A DNA stretch of 64,000 nucleotides from Medicago truncatula (taxonomy: Eukaryota > Streptophyta > Magnoliopsida > Fabales > Fabaceae), in assembly GCF_003473485.1 (NCBI RefSeq), contig NC_053045.1, positions 39,592,494 to 39,656,493 on the forward strand, written 5' to 3'. Within the stretch, counting starts at the first letter, position 1, and each line of letters starts with the position of its first letter. Made by a program: the position numbers and the translations under genes. A model generated the notes under the pieces. The model was not told the origin of the DNA. It searched no databases and was given only the letters and a program-made list of their open reading frames with translations. Shown one piece after another: positions 52,424 through 63,110 of this stretch.

Positions 52424-52590
52424 ACTACAGAACATAATTTGATTTAAAAGACAAAGATCCATTCTTAACCTCTCTCTCAGAACAAAGACATGATAGTGAT
52501 GCTGCAAATTTGAAGTGATTGTTGAAATCATCTCTGCCTACCACCGGACAGCCTCCATCGCGCATCCTTTGTACCCATGTTGCTGCCATA
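52424..52590 (-). pseudogene. Short coding-like fragment, unassigned
   Basis: The minus strand reads MAATWVQRMRDGGCPVVGRD, then FNNHFKFAASLSCLCSEREV, before a stop. It has a coding-like composition but no recognised family or neighbouring exons. It could be a displaced exon or chance. Confidence 0.25.
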
Positions 52591-53394
52591 TTGATGTAGA
52601 TACAGGACAGTCCATAAATAGATATAGAACAAAAGAGTACACAACAACAATATGCCAACAGATCCACATGCGGCTGATAGATACAAAGAATGCATAAAAA
52701 ACTGTAGGAGGCCAACATGATAACACCAGAAAACTACAAAATCAAATCCAACATAATTTAACAGCAAAAACCAAAACATGCTAATACCTAAAAACAACAC
52801 CAGACTGTCGACTAAAAAACCAATGTCAAACAAATATGCAGCAGCAGAACCACAAAACAACCTTAACAATGATTGATGATGTGAACCTGAACTGATACTG
52901 ATAACCAAGCAAAGCAAAACAGAACTAACTCAAGCAGAGAAAATTCACAACGGACCTGGAGTGCACATCACAACACAACACAGAGCTTCATGAAACACCA
53001 AAAAAAAAAAAAAAAAAACACAACAAAATGCATCAGTACTCCAAAACAAAAACATACATCAGTTAGTTTCAGGTTAAAATCACAGTGAGTCTCGCAAACA
53101 TGTCTATTACTAAGGTACACTCATTAATGCGCAATTAGGGCTGAACAGAGACTTATTTAACAGACGAGGTTGCTGTCATTGACTTATGCAACCTGAAATT
53201 CTATTCTCAAATAGAAAAAGCAAAAATGAAGAAGTACTAAAAGAATAAGAGAAGCTCCAATAAAGAAAAGTTGTTATAGTGTTACCATAGTTAACAAACA
53301 GTTAACTGCATAGTTATATCAAATACTATAGAACAGGAGCCATAATAAAAAAGAAAAACAAGAAACAAGAGTGTTTCACATATCAGACACAAAA
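52591..53394. other. Spacer without recognised gene
   Basis: AT-rich sequence with a poly-A run at 53002-53019. Several overlapping open frames on the minus strand have low-complexity hydrophobic translations and look like chance. Confidence 0.4.
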
Positions 53395-53439
53395 GAGACA
53401 AGCCTCTTTTTCTGTAGGTCTTTCCTCATTCGTTTTCTT

Positions 53440-53653
53440 CGTCCTTCTTCTATAAGATCGCTCCACCTTATCACTCCTTCAGATCTTCCTCGAGTTCAGC
53501 GACTTTAGCATGGTCTCCGGTCCGCGCAAAAGTCATTTCCTTCTGAGCTTCTAGCCAAGCTTCAGCTTTCCGCTTTCGGGCCGATTCCATTCCAATTTCC
53601 TTAGATTTTTCCTCTACCTTCTGTTTTAGTAAGTATTCCTCTTTAAGTCGCAA
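53440..53653 (-). pseudogene. BUD13-like (RES splicing complex) gene fragment 1
   Basis: BUD13 is a subunit of the spliceosomal RES complex. The fragment reads EEYLLKQKVEEKSKEIGMES, then ARKRKAEAWLEAQKEMTFAR and TGDHAKVAELEEDLKE, matching the conserved C-terminal stretch (KEE..., EWGKGLAQKREAEA, PFARTRDD, ERIRWGDP). A two-base loss at the DLKE codon (about 53477), relative to fragment 2, breaks the frame, and the WGDP end is degraded. No other BUD13 exons are adjacent. The flanking 5' leader-like sequence (AAGTCGGTGCACCC, about 53705) is shared with fragment 2. Confidence 0.6.
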
Positions 53654-53838
53654 ATTGATAGAGTTCAGTTCGAGTCGAGTTCTGCAATATTGTATTTATA
53701 ATGCTTTAAGTCGGTGCACCCTTTTTTTTAAGCAAAGGAAAAGTCGGGTACACCCTTTTATCCACTTAAATTTCGAATTAATTAATTAATTAATCATTTT
53801 TCAAATCACTTTTATTTATCTTGTATATAATATATGAA

Positions 53839-54086
53839 AATTGTTGTTGACACATATGAAAAACACATGTAAAAGACAAAAATACCTATCCGGTAGTTAA
53901 CTACCGAAGTTAACATATGATTAATGATAGTGCCGAGGGTTTTTTTTTTCTTTTTTTCGTCGGCAGTTAACTGCCGAAGGAACTTCGGGAGTTAACTACA
54001 ACAGATTCTTTACTTCGGTAGTTAACTGCCGCATGTGCATTTTCGTCTTTTACATGTGTTTTCCAGTCCTATCATGTGTCAACAAT
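53839..54086. mobile_element. Miniature element with about 75-bp inverted ends
   Basis: Left: ATTGTTGTTGACACATATG and onward through AACACATGTAAAAGAC and GGTAGTTAACTACCGAAG. Right: the reverse partner with GACACATGATAGG, AACACATGTAAAAGAC and the same GTTAACTACCGAAGT. A tandem of 'agttaactgccg' words lies between. It sits beside TA repeats. Non-coding, superfamily not assigned. Confidence 0.75.
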
Positions 54087-55275
54087 TATATATATATATA
54101 TATATATAGGGATTTGCTACAATAGACCCACTCATTTTCATGAAGGTCTATTTTAGCAACCTGCACCTTTTCACTCGGACACAAATGCCCACGTTTTTGT
54201 TTTTTTGAGGAAATTAAAACTGAAGGGTAAAATGGTAATTTCAATTAACTTTTAATTTTCCTTTTTTTCTTCCCCCAGAATTCTGAAGGTCACGTTCTCT
54301 TCTCTTCTCCTTCTTCCTTCTCTTCTCTATTACGGTTTTCTCAAAAATTACCTTCCTTCCATGTTGTGCTTGATTCTCATGAATCTTCTTAATTTATATT
54401 CATTCTAAAAGAAAAATCCTTTCCTTAAGAATTTTTAGGGTTAACTTAAAATCCTTTCCTTAAAAGAAAAATTTCAAGAATCACTCATTCTATTCATTCT
54501 AAAAAATTGCATAAGAAAAAATTTGCATATAATTTTTTACACAAAAAGAAATTTTTTCTTCTCCCATTGATTTTTTTTCTTCTCCCTTTACTTTTTTTAC
54601 GCTAAAATTATTGCATATATTTTTTTTTAAAAGAAAACAATTGTAAAATTCAAAGAATTGCATATTTATTCTTCTTCCATTACTATTTTTTATACGACAT
54701 ATTTTGTTTAGTTTCTTTATTATAATCCTGATATTTTCTTATATTTTTTATAAACGCACATTTTTGTACTAATCTGTCACGAAAAAAAAGACGATAGAGA
54801 AAGTAACCCTAGTCTTTTCTTATATCTAATTCATTTACAATAATTGCTTAAAAAATAAATAAATTTGTGTATTTATTTATACGACAAATTAAAATAATCA
54901 TCTCCATCGTAATTAGTTTTTGTTGTCATAGACATACATAGATGATGTTATTTGAGAAAGAGCTCAAGAATTCAACATAACATAAAAAAACACGTGAATC
55001 CAACATAACATAACATAACAAGACCATAAAATCCAAAATAAAAATTCTTTTAGCATGAAACAAAAAAAAAAAAAACAATGGAAGAAAAAAAAATCAATCA
55101 ATTAATTAAATGTCATTTATTGTTTTGTTATTTTGTGGTGATAAGTGTTGACTACAATAGAAAATGGAATTAAAGCCTACCATATCAATTAATCTAAGTC
55201 ATCAACCAAAATTGAAATTAAAGGTCAAGATTTGGAGTAAAATATTACACTTACTCTTGAATTCAAAATATCCCC

Positions 55276-55280
<5 letters not shown>
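54087..55280. other. AT-rich spacer, no gene seen
   Basis: It contains a leader-like C/T-rich patch at 54290-54350 and many short A/T runs. No frame or repeat ends could be supported. Confidence 0.45.

Positions 55281-55354
<74 letters not shown>
55281..55354. repeat. (TA)n microsatellite, 74 bp
   Basis: Uninterrupted TA repeat that runs straight into the palindrome-ended repeat at 55355. Assembly length may be unreliable here. Confidence 0.95.
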
Positions 55355-55357
<3 letters not shown>

Positions 55358-55522
55358 CTTGTTAACGAGCGCCCCCGGGACACTCTTTAACGATTCCAAA
55401 TTTATTAATTATTATTTAAAAAGTCAACTGTTGCAATTTTCAATGCATTGAATACACAACTTTTCATAAGAAATTTACTATTTAAAGTGTTTAAGGAGTG
55501 TCCGAGGGCACTCGTTAACATT
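55355..55522. repeat. Palindrome-ended repeat family, copy 5
   Basis: Opens TCTTGTTAACGAGCGCCCCC and closes GTCCGAGGGCACTCGTTAAC. The core shares 'caatgcattgaatacacaac' and 'actatttaaag' with copy 2. It is immediately preceded by the long TA tract. Confidence 0.75.
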
Positions 55523-55556
55523 TCTTATATATATTTATGTTTTTGTTATAAAGTAA

Positions 55557-55726
55557 ATGTTAACTTGTGTCCTCAATGATATATTTAAGATACTTATTAT
55601 AGAAATACACATATTAAAATGTGTGCATTCAGCTTCTTAAAAGTTGTCATATTGTGTTTTTAATGCAAAATTGTTCTTTTTAGATTGCTTAACATGTTCC
55701 TTAAGGGCACAAGTTAGCATGACCCT
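55557..55726. repeat. Palindrome-ended repeat family, copy 6
   Basis: Opens ATGTTAACTTGTGTCCTC and closes GTTCCTTAAGGGCACAAGTT, the inverted partner. It follows copy 5 by about 35 bases, so two family members are nearly in tandem. It is a more diverged subfamily. Confidence 0.65.
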
Positions 55727-56008
55727 TTTTATAAATACTAACGAAAAGACCGACACATGTTTGAAAATTATGAACTATATTTATTTTATTTTATTTTTTT
55801 ATGAAATTTTGATTTTGATTAAAACAAAATATAAATGTTTGTTGTTTTCTAGTTACAACAAACCAAACTAAATATAATTATATATTTCAATAACACCAAC
55901 AATACAACAAAAAAAATATAATCTAAATTCTTTTTTTACGACACCTATAACAATCTTTATTATAGAAAAAGTTGTTACACTTTTTAAACGATAACGGGAA
56001 AAAAATAT

Positions 56009-56011
<3 letters not shown>

Positions 56012-56054
<43 letters not shown>
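56012..56054. repeat. (TA)n microsatellite
   Basis: About 43 bases of TA repeat. No other feature within it. Confidence 0.95.
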
Positions 56055-56055
<1 letters not shown>

Positions 56056-56149
56056 TGTTTGTTACATTTTTTTAATATGAATATTTATTCTTATCTTTTT
56101 ATTATATGTGTTATTTGTATGAAAAATTGAGGGCATTTTTTGAAAGATA

Positions 56150-56420
56150 AAAAGACAGCTCAAAAGTGTTTAAAGGGTTGTTTTCTTTATATATACTAGC
56201 GGAACCTTATAAGTAAGAGGACCCATAAACTCATTGCCTTAAGGTTTTGGGTAAGAGTGTGGCGTCTATCTCTTGCTTGTACGATTGTTCTAGCCTCGAT
56301 GTGGACGATCCTTCGAGCTCCCCCAATGACCCAACAGTGGTATTAGAGCCCGTTTGACGAAGGGTACGACCGAGGCCGCTGGTCCGTTTGCGCAGAAAAC
56401 AGCAAAAACGGTACAAATAG
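56150..56420 (+). mobile_element. Possible LTR-element fossil edge with primer-binding-like site
   Basis: TGGTATTAGAGCC at 56338 resembles the initiator-Met tRNA primer site that follows a 5' LTR in many plant LTR retrotransposons, and the preceding sequence ends in a CA-type context. No partner LTR or coding region was found, so only a fragment is suggested. The same motif in variant form lies at 12346. Confidence 0.3.
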
Positions 56421-56559
56421 TGTCAGTTCGTTTGCAGAGAAACCAGCAACGGCGATACAAACAAGTAAAGAATGATTATTTTAAGTTTGGTATCAAGCCT
56501 CATTCAAGTGAAATCGTGCCCGTTTATCCGGTCTTTCTACTGCGCTACCGCATATGATT

Positions 56560-56819
56560 ATTTGAAGATCGCCCCACCTTATCATCTCCTTCAGATCTTT
56601 CTCGAGTTCAGCATCTTCAGCATAGTCTCCGGTTATAGCAAAAGTCATTTCCTTCTCAGCTTCTAGCCAAGCTTCAACTTTCCGCTTTCGGGCCAATTCC
56701 TTGCCCCATTCCATTCCAATTTCCTCCTTAGGTTTTTTTGATAAGTACTCCTCTTTGGTAATGCGTACTCCTTTCTTATCATGAAATGCAGGTTCAAACA
56801 AGTCCATATTTTCAATCAC
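56560..56819 (-). pseudogene. BUD13-like gene fragment 2
   Basis: Open from 56819 with ENMDLFEPAFHDKKGVRITK, EEYLSKKPKEEIGMEWGKEL, ARKRKVEAWLEAEKEMTFAI and DAELEKDLKEMIRWGDLQ. It corresponds to the C-terminal core of BUD13, where the family has GKRISKEEFL, EWGKGLAQKREAEA, FARTRDDPELD and RIRWGDPMAHL. After WGD the sequence diverges, so the conserved C-terminal tail is lost. Leader-like flanks with TTTAGGTCGGTGAACC and AAAGTCGGGTGCACC (57.0 kb) match fragment 1, showing both came from one duplicated unit about 3.1 kb apart. Probably a pseudogene, although this frame is open. Confidence 0.6.
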
Positions 56820-57611
56820 CCAAATCTAATATGCATGTGGGATTTGGTAGAAGTGTTTCAGAATTCATAATTGAATCAAACTGTCAAGCGAGAGTTAGAT
56901 TGAAGGGTTTACAGTTACCCCAAATCACAACTTTTTTTTAGGGTTTGATTGAATAGAGAGTTTGGTTCTGCAGTATTGTATTTATAATATAATGCTTTAG
57001 GTCGGTGAACCATTTTTTTTTTTTTTGGTAGTGAGGTCGGTGAACCTTTAAGTAAAGGAAAAGTCGGGTGCACCTTTTATCCACTCAAATTTTAAATTAA
57101 TTAATTAATCACTTTTCCAATCGGTTGTATTTATCTTATATATCTTTTTTTTTTTAGGTTTTTTTATAAAGATTATATGTCTTTTTTATAAATACTAGCG
57201 AAAAGACGGATACGTCTTTCCGTTTTTTATTGCACTAACGTTTGAAAATTATTAACGGTGTTTTTTTACAAAAAAATATTGATGCTTGTTGCTTTCAAGT
57301 TATAAACCGAATTAATCATGATTATTTATTATAACGACACCAAAAATAAAATAAAAAAATATAATTGAAATTATTTTTTAAATAACACCAACAACGATCT
57401 TTACAATAATACTAACAATATAACAAAAATTATGATTTAAACATATTGTATTTGATTTAAACACATTATGATTTAAAAATAGGGTTTGTAAAAAAGAGAA
57501 GTCAAGAATATTCGGTCACTAAGATGTTCAGAACAAACCATTGTCATGTTAAGATGGTCTTGGTATAGTAGTGAAAAATAATATTCTAAACGAAAAAGTA
57601 ATATATATATA

Positions 57612-57680
57612 TATTTTTTTTGTGGTGGTCGGGGTTTGAATCCAGGATGTTGCATATATTATGCATTATTTAGGCTTACA
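57612..57680 (-). mobile_element. 3' part of a tRNA-derived SINE
   Basis: On the minus strand, ATGCATAATATATGCAACA is followed by a box-B-like GGATTCAAACCCC, then GACCACCAC and an A-rich tail. This is the layout of legume tRNA-derived SINEs. The box A half is not recognisable, so it is truncated or decayed. Confidence 0.6.
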
Positions 57681-58072
57681 AGGGAAAAAAATTTCTAAAC
57701 TATTTTAATTTTAAAATTATGATTGAACACATTGCATTGGATTGACATGTTTTATTTTTTGAGGGAAATTGGATTGACATGTTTTTTTCACTATAAATTT
57801 GACTTTTTGACATGTAATCATTTGATTTTTTTTATCTTATTTTACCAAAAAAATTAAATTATATAAGCGCATCCTAATAAAATAAAACCCGTACAACGAA
57901 CAGGTTATATACCTAGCGTGGGAAGAAAAACAGAGTGCGTCATCGTACAAACAAAACCCTTAACCTTGTTTGCTTATGTAAGCACTAGAATAAATGCTAT
58001 AAGTTGTCCATGGTAAAAGTTTATTTGTAGCTAACTTGATTTTTTTGCAGTAACAATTTTCTTCTTTATTGA
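57681..58072. other. AT-rich spacer, no gene seen
   Basis: There is a short direct repeat of AAATTGGATTGACATGTTTT-type sequence at about 57730-57790. Nothing else could be supported. Confidence 0.45.
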
Positions 58073-58349
58073 CCTAGCATGGACACTCTGAAAACAAGGA
58101 AGAGGTTTACAAATAATTGACTCAAACATAGAGGATTCATGCGTTGTATCTGAAGTATCATGTTGCATCATTGGACTCTTATGCGTGCAGGTGCAACAAT
58201 ATCCAGAGGATAGGCCTACCATGGCTGATGTGATTCTAATGTTAGGGAGTGAGATGATGGCATTAGATGAGCCTAAGGAGCCAGGTTTTATTATGAGGAA
58301 AGAATCTGTTGAAGCAAATTCAAGCTCAAGTGGGAAGGATATAGGTTAA
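58073..58349 (+). pseudogene. Last-exon relic of an S-domain receptor kinase
   Basis: It corresponds to the final exon of the intact gene at 59348. It reads through IEDSCVVSEVS, then [29 protein letters not shown] and a terminal stop at 58349. The equivalent of the family's AWxLW has a stop codon in place of the second Trp (near 58088), and the conserved CIH(I/V)..LLCVQ region is disturbed with a short GTGCAG duplication near 58187. No upstream exons are present. It shows that a second kinase gene once stood about 1 kb upstream of the surviving one. Confidence 0.85.
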
Positions 58350-59347
58350 AACTATGAGATGACCATGACCATTTAAGAGTTAGATGAAAATCAATAAGAT
58401 AGCTGTACATAATGCATTAAACAAAGTATAATTCAGTTGTAAACAAAGTCACTATTAATAGACTAATGCTCAAATTTAAAACTCCAATAAATAGCAAATA
58501 GAAATGTAAATGAGAACTCGTTCTGCAATATGTTTATGTCCTACCATGTTGATATGTGAACATGACATTAAAGACTAGAAATTTGCAAGAACTGTATATG
58601 GTTGCTAGTTCAAGCTAGAGACTTCATACTCTCATACTATGATGACTGTTTATATTTGATCCTTTATTTTTTAATTTATTTTCTTCAAATAAGTTATCTA
58701 TGAATATTGAATACTACTTTTTTTTTTTTTAAAACACCAAAATGGAATACATATATAAAACCACCAACAAGCAGGAATTTCAAATGGTCACTTTATCTTC
58801 ATTTCATTTCAAAGGCATCTTATATAATCCTATATAGTCGGTATCGGTCAATTCTCTATTTCTTGGTACTATTGAATTCAAACCTATAACTCAACTTTAA
58901 GCTAAAAGCCTGGAGATAGAAATGCATAGTCAATTCTTCAAAAAAAGAAATGCATAGTCAAATTAATAATCTGGCGGCCGACTAAAATATTTATACTACC
59001 TTTTTCCTTATCATAAATTTCTTTTGCAATATTGTTTCCATTAAGCAACACACTATCTAATTGGTTGAAATTTAAATGAGTCAAACTAAATTCAGGTGGG
59101 TCATATTAATTATATTAGCACAAAGGAATGAATGAGTCCAAGCAAGAAATGATTTGTGAAGTTTAATCATAGCAGCAACAGCAATATTATTGCCTTTGGT
59201 GAGTAGAGTATCAAACAAGGAAATTGGCAAAAACAAATCACATGTTTTTTGACTTGGAGGTCGGAGTGAGGAATATCAATCACTACTAGTAAGCTAATTC
59301 CCATACAATCCAATCATAAATATCCAAATACAAGAAAGTGTCGTGAG
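58350..59347. other. Spacer and promoter of the receptor kinase gene
   Basis: No gene seen. A T run lies at 58719-58729. A weak TATA-like CATAAATATCC at 59316 is 32 bases upstream of the ATG at 59348. That would leave almost no leader, so I do not assign the core promoter. Confidence 0.4.
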
Positions 59348-62300
59348 ATGGACATTCTTTTTTTCATGATTATGAGTATGGTGATTTCTTACATAATTGT
59401 CCCCTCTATTCTAGCAAGTAATTCCATCAGTGCGTCTGAGTCTTTAACTGACGGCAAAACCTTAGTTTCAAAAGGTGGACAGTTTGAGCTGGTTTTCTTC
59501 AGTCCAGGCAATTCTACAAGACGTTACCTTGGAATTTGGTACAAACAGATTCCTATACAGAAAGTTGTTTGGGTTGCAAATAGGGTCAACCCCATCAACA
59601 ATACTTTAGGCATCTTAACACTGACCACCTCAGGCAATCTCATGCTCCGCCAAAACGACTCTCTTGTTTGGAGCACAACGTCAGCGAAACAAGCAAAGAA
59701 ACCAATGGCAGAGCTCTTGGATAGTGGCAATCTTGTCATAAGAAACCAAGAAGAAACAGACCCAGAAGGAGGCTATTTGTGGCAAAGCTTTGACTATCCC
59801 TGTGATACAATTTTGCCAGGGATGAAGTTAGGATGGGATCTCAGAAATGATCTCGAACGGAGAATAACTTCTTGGAAGAGTCCTGATGATCCATCTCCAG
59901 GTGATCTTTCTTGGGGTCTTGTGCTTCATAACTATCCAGAGTTTTATCTGATGAATGGAGCAGTTAAATACTGTCGGATGGGACCATGGAATGGACTTCA
60001 ATTTAGTGGCCTGTCAGATCGAAAACAAAGTTCTGTATATGATTTAAAGTATGTTGCTAATAATGATTTGAATTATGTGTCTAATAAGGATGAGATGTTT
60101 TACTCCTTTACCCTCAAGAATTCTTCTGCCCTAGTTACTATTACGATAACCCAAAGCTCTTTTGCTATCTCAGTGTGGAAAGATACAAAATGGTGGCAAA
60201 ATGAAGTAACCCCGGCGAGTTTCTGTGAATTGTATGGGGCTTGTGGACCTTATGCTAGTTGCACACTTGCATATGCACCAGCTTGCCAATGTTTACGTGG
60301 GTTCATTCCAAAGTCACCGCAGAGATGGGCAATATTCGACTGGAGTCAAGGGTGTGTCCGTAATATATCGTTAAGTTGCAACACCCCACATGTGGATGTG
60401 GATGATGAGTTCATCAAATATATGGGTCTCAAAGTACCAGATACTACACATACTTTGTTGTATGAGAATATTGATGATTTAGGGTTATGCAGAACCATGT
60501 GCTTGAATAATTGTTCTTGTACAGCTTTCACTAATTCAGACATAAGTGGAAAGGGTAGTGGCTGTGTCATGTGGTTTGGTGATCTAATCGACATAAGACA
60601 GTTTGACTCTGGTGGCCAAAATCTCTACATCCGTTTAGCTCGGGAAATAATAGGTAAACAACTTTTCAGTCATTTCATTCCACTCATCATGGAAAACTTA
60701 GATATATGATCGCTTTTAAATCTAAGTTTATTTATTTCATACTAGAAGAGACTTCAAATGGGCGCAACAAGACAACGACTTCAAATGGGCGTAACAAGAC
60801 AACGACTTCAAATGGGCGCAACAAGACAACCATAGCTGCTACCACTGCTGCTGTAATTTCTGGGATGCTTTTATTTTGCATATATGTGATATATAGAGTC
60901 CGAAGGAGAATTTCTGGTAAATTAATTTTTTCAATCATATTATTATTGTCATGGAAGGACTTTTCGATCCATAATATTTAAATTAAAAAAAATCAGAAAT
61001 TAACAATACTTCTAATTCTCAAAAGACACTCTTTGGAGCAATCATCGCTTATCAATAAATTTGAGATCAAGTGGTCTTCTAATATGGCATTGCTGCTGCC
61101 ATTGATTATATAGTTGAGGATTGTAAACTTTTCTTAGATTGGAAAATGTAACTGCCTCGGATATTGGTAGGAGGAATCAGAACATTCAGGTTCATAACAT
61201 AGTAAGGGTAGAAAAACTTGTTGGTTTAAGTACTTGGCTGGGCAATGCCCCACCCTTTGATGCAATACATGGCAATGAACTTGGATGGTTTAATGACCTA
61301 GAGTTTCAAGCTACAAAAGTAAGAAATTGAAGGAACGCTATATATTTTCAATCCTAGTGCAATCTCTAAATTTAACATACCATATGTATCTAACTTAAGC
61401 AGCTCGAACGATCCTTACCTCTCAAGTTTGATAATATCACTGAATATATAACTTCCTCTCTTTCATTTTTCAGATAAGTCAAAGGCTGAAGATAACATTG
61501 AAAAGCATCTAGAGGATATGGATTTGCCATTATTCAATCTGCAAACAATATCTAGTGCCACTAACAACTTCTCACTGAATAATAAGATCGGACAAGGTGG
61601 TTTTGGATCCGTATACAAGGTAACTGAACATTAATTCAAGTATTGAGTACTGATCAGACAGAGAACAACTAGAGAAGTTTTAATACTAGAAAACTAAAAT
61701 TAAAGCGATTATGCAGGGAAAATTAGCAGATGGGCAAGAAATTGCTGTTAAGAGACTTTCAAGTAACTCTGGACAAGGAATTACCGAGTTCCTAACAGAA
61801 GTAAAACTGATTGCAAAACTTCAACACCGAAATCTGGTTAAGCTTCTTGGCTGTTGTGTTGGAGGACAAGAAAAATTGCTAGTGTATGAATACATGGTCA
61901 ATGGTAGCCTTGACTCCTTTATTTTTGGTATGGAAAATGAAGAATGTATAGATTAGGTGCAACATGTTTATTTATGTACATTCAGTAATATTTTTTAATT
62001 GACAATGACATGTTTGCTTTCTAAATCAGATAAAATAAATGGTAAATTATTGGAGTGGCCCCAACGCTTCCATATAATATTTGGAATTGCTAGGGGACTT
62101 GTGTATCTTCATCAAGATTCTCGATTAAGAATTATTCATAGAGATCTCAAAGCAAGTAACGTATTGTTGGATGACAAGTTGAATCCAAAAATATCAGATT
62201 TTGGAATGGCCAGATCTTTTGGAGGAGACCAGATTGAAGGAAATACAAATAGAGTAGTTGGAACATAGTAAGTGTCTATCTAGATTTTCATTTTCATTTT

Positions 62301-63110
62301 CCAGGGTTAGCGAATCCCGCATTTGCCAAAGGCGAACAATCTAGACCGTTGGATTTAGATTGATTGACTACGACAAATGCAAGATTCTCTTGCTCGAGAT
62401 CGACATTACTTAGTTTTATCTTATAGTTGAATATTGTTGTTCTAATTGTTTCTAAAAGCGGATACATGGCTCCAGAGTATGCTGTTGATGGGCAATTTTC
62501 AATCAAATCAGACGTTTTCAGCTTTGGTGTTTTACTATTGGAGATTATATGCGGGAACAAAAATAGAGCACTTTGTCATGGAAATGAGACGCTTAATCTT
62601 GTTGGTTATGTAAGCATTTACATATTTAGTGCATGTTTGGTATCTTAATAGATTTGTTAGAATCACGTGATTTTGCAAAAGCTACACTATACAACATTTA
62701 GAAAATCACGGTGGCTCACTATGATTCTGCAATACCTACCTTGATAGGAAACATACATTATCTATTTATGAATGTTGAAACTAAAATGTGATGATTATTT
62801 GTTTTTGATTATGCAGGCATGGGCACTTTGGAGAGAGGGAAAAGCATTGGAGTTGATTGAGTCAAGAATAAAGGAATCATGTGTAGTGTCAGAGGCATTG
62901 CAATGCATCCATGTGAGTCTGTTGTGTGTGCAACAATACCCAGAGGATAGGCCTACAATGACATCTGTGGTTCAAATGCTAGGTAGTGAAATGGAACTGG
63001 TTGAACCTAAAGAACCTGGTTTCTTTCCAAGGAAAGTTTCTGATGAACCAAATCAAAATGAAATTAGTTCAAATGAAGAATTAACCATTACATCGTTAAA
63101 TGGACGATGA
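59348..63110 (+). CDS. G-type lectin S-receptor-like serine/threonine-protein kinase, 7 exons, 838 aa
   Basis: Plasma-membrane receptor kinase of the S-domain (SD1) class, whose members act in self-incompatibility, immunity and symbiosis-type signalling; the ligand here is unknown. Exons: 59348-60653, 60746-60916, 61474-61619, 61717-61927, 62030-62267, 62459-62609, 62817-63110. Phases are consistent. Domains: signal peptide (about 1-23), B-lectin domain (about 25-150, VVWVANR, SGNLVI), S-locus glycoprotein domain, an EGF-like cysteine cluster (about 297-325), PAN domain (about 340-425), TM segment at about 467-487, and kinase. Kinase motifs: GQGGFGSVY loop, Lys553 in IAVK, HRDLK with Asp650, DFG with Asp668, GYMAPEY and RPTM. 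HRD with Arg marks an RD kinase, so it is expected to be active. The seven-exon plan is canonical. A relic paralogue lies 1 kb upstream. Confidence 0.95.
60751..60831 (+). repeat. In-frame 27-bp triplication in the receptor kinase juxtamembrane exon
   Basis: Three head-to-tail copies (60751-60777, 60778-60804, 60805-60831) that differ by single bases and encode TSNGRNKTT three times (residues about 438-464). Each unit has an N-K-T glycosylation site. The array lies on the extracellular side just before the membrane span. Confidence 0.95.
61080..61335 (+). other. Open, coding-like stretch inside receptor kinase intron 2
   Basis: The unusually long intron 2 (60917-61473) contains an open region reading [20 protein letters not shown], then [21 protein letters not shown] do not recognise it. 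It could be a captured exon or a chance frame. Its base composition is less AT-rich than the flanks. Confidence 0.25.

Noticed and set aside
55164-55451. Open frames on both strands around 55.2-55.45 kb
   Set aside because: They consist mainly of the repeating IY translation of the TA microsatellite.
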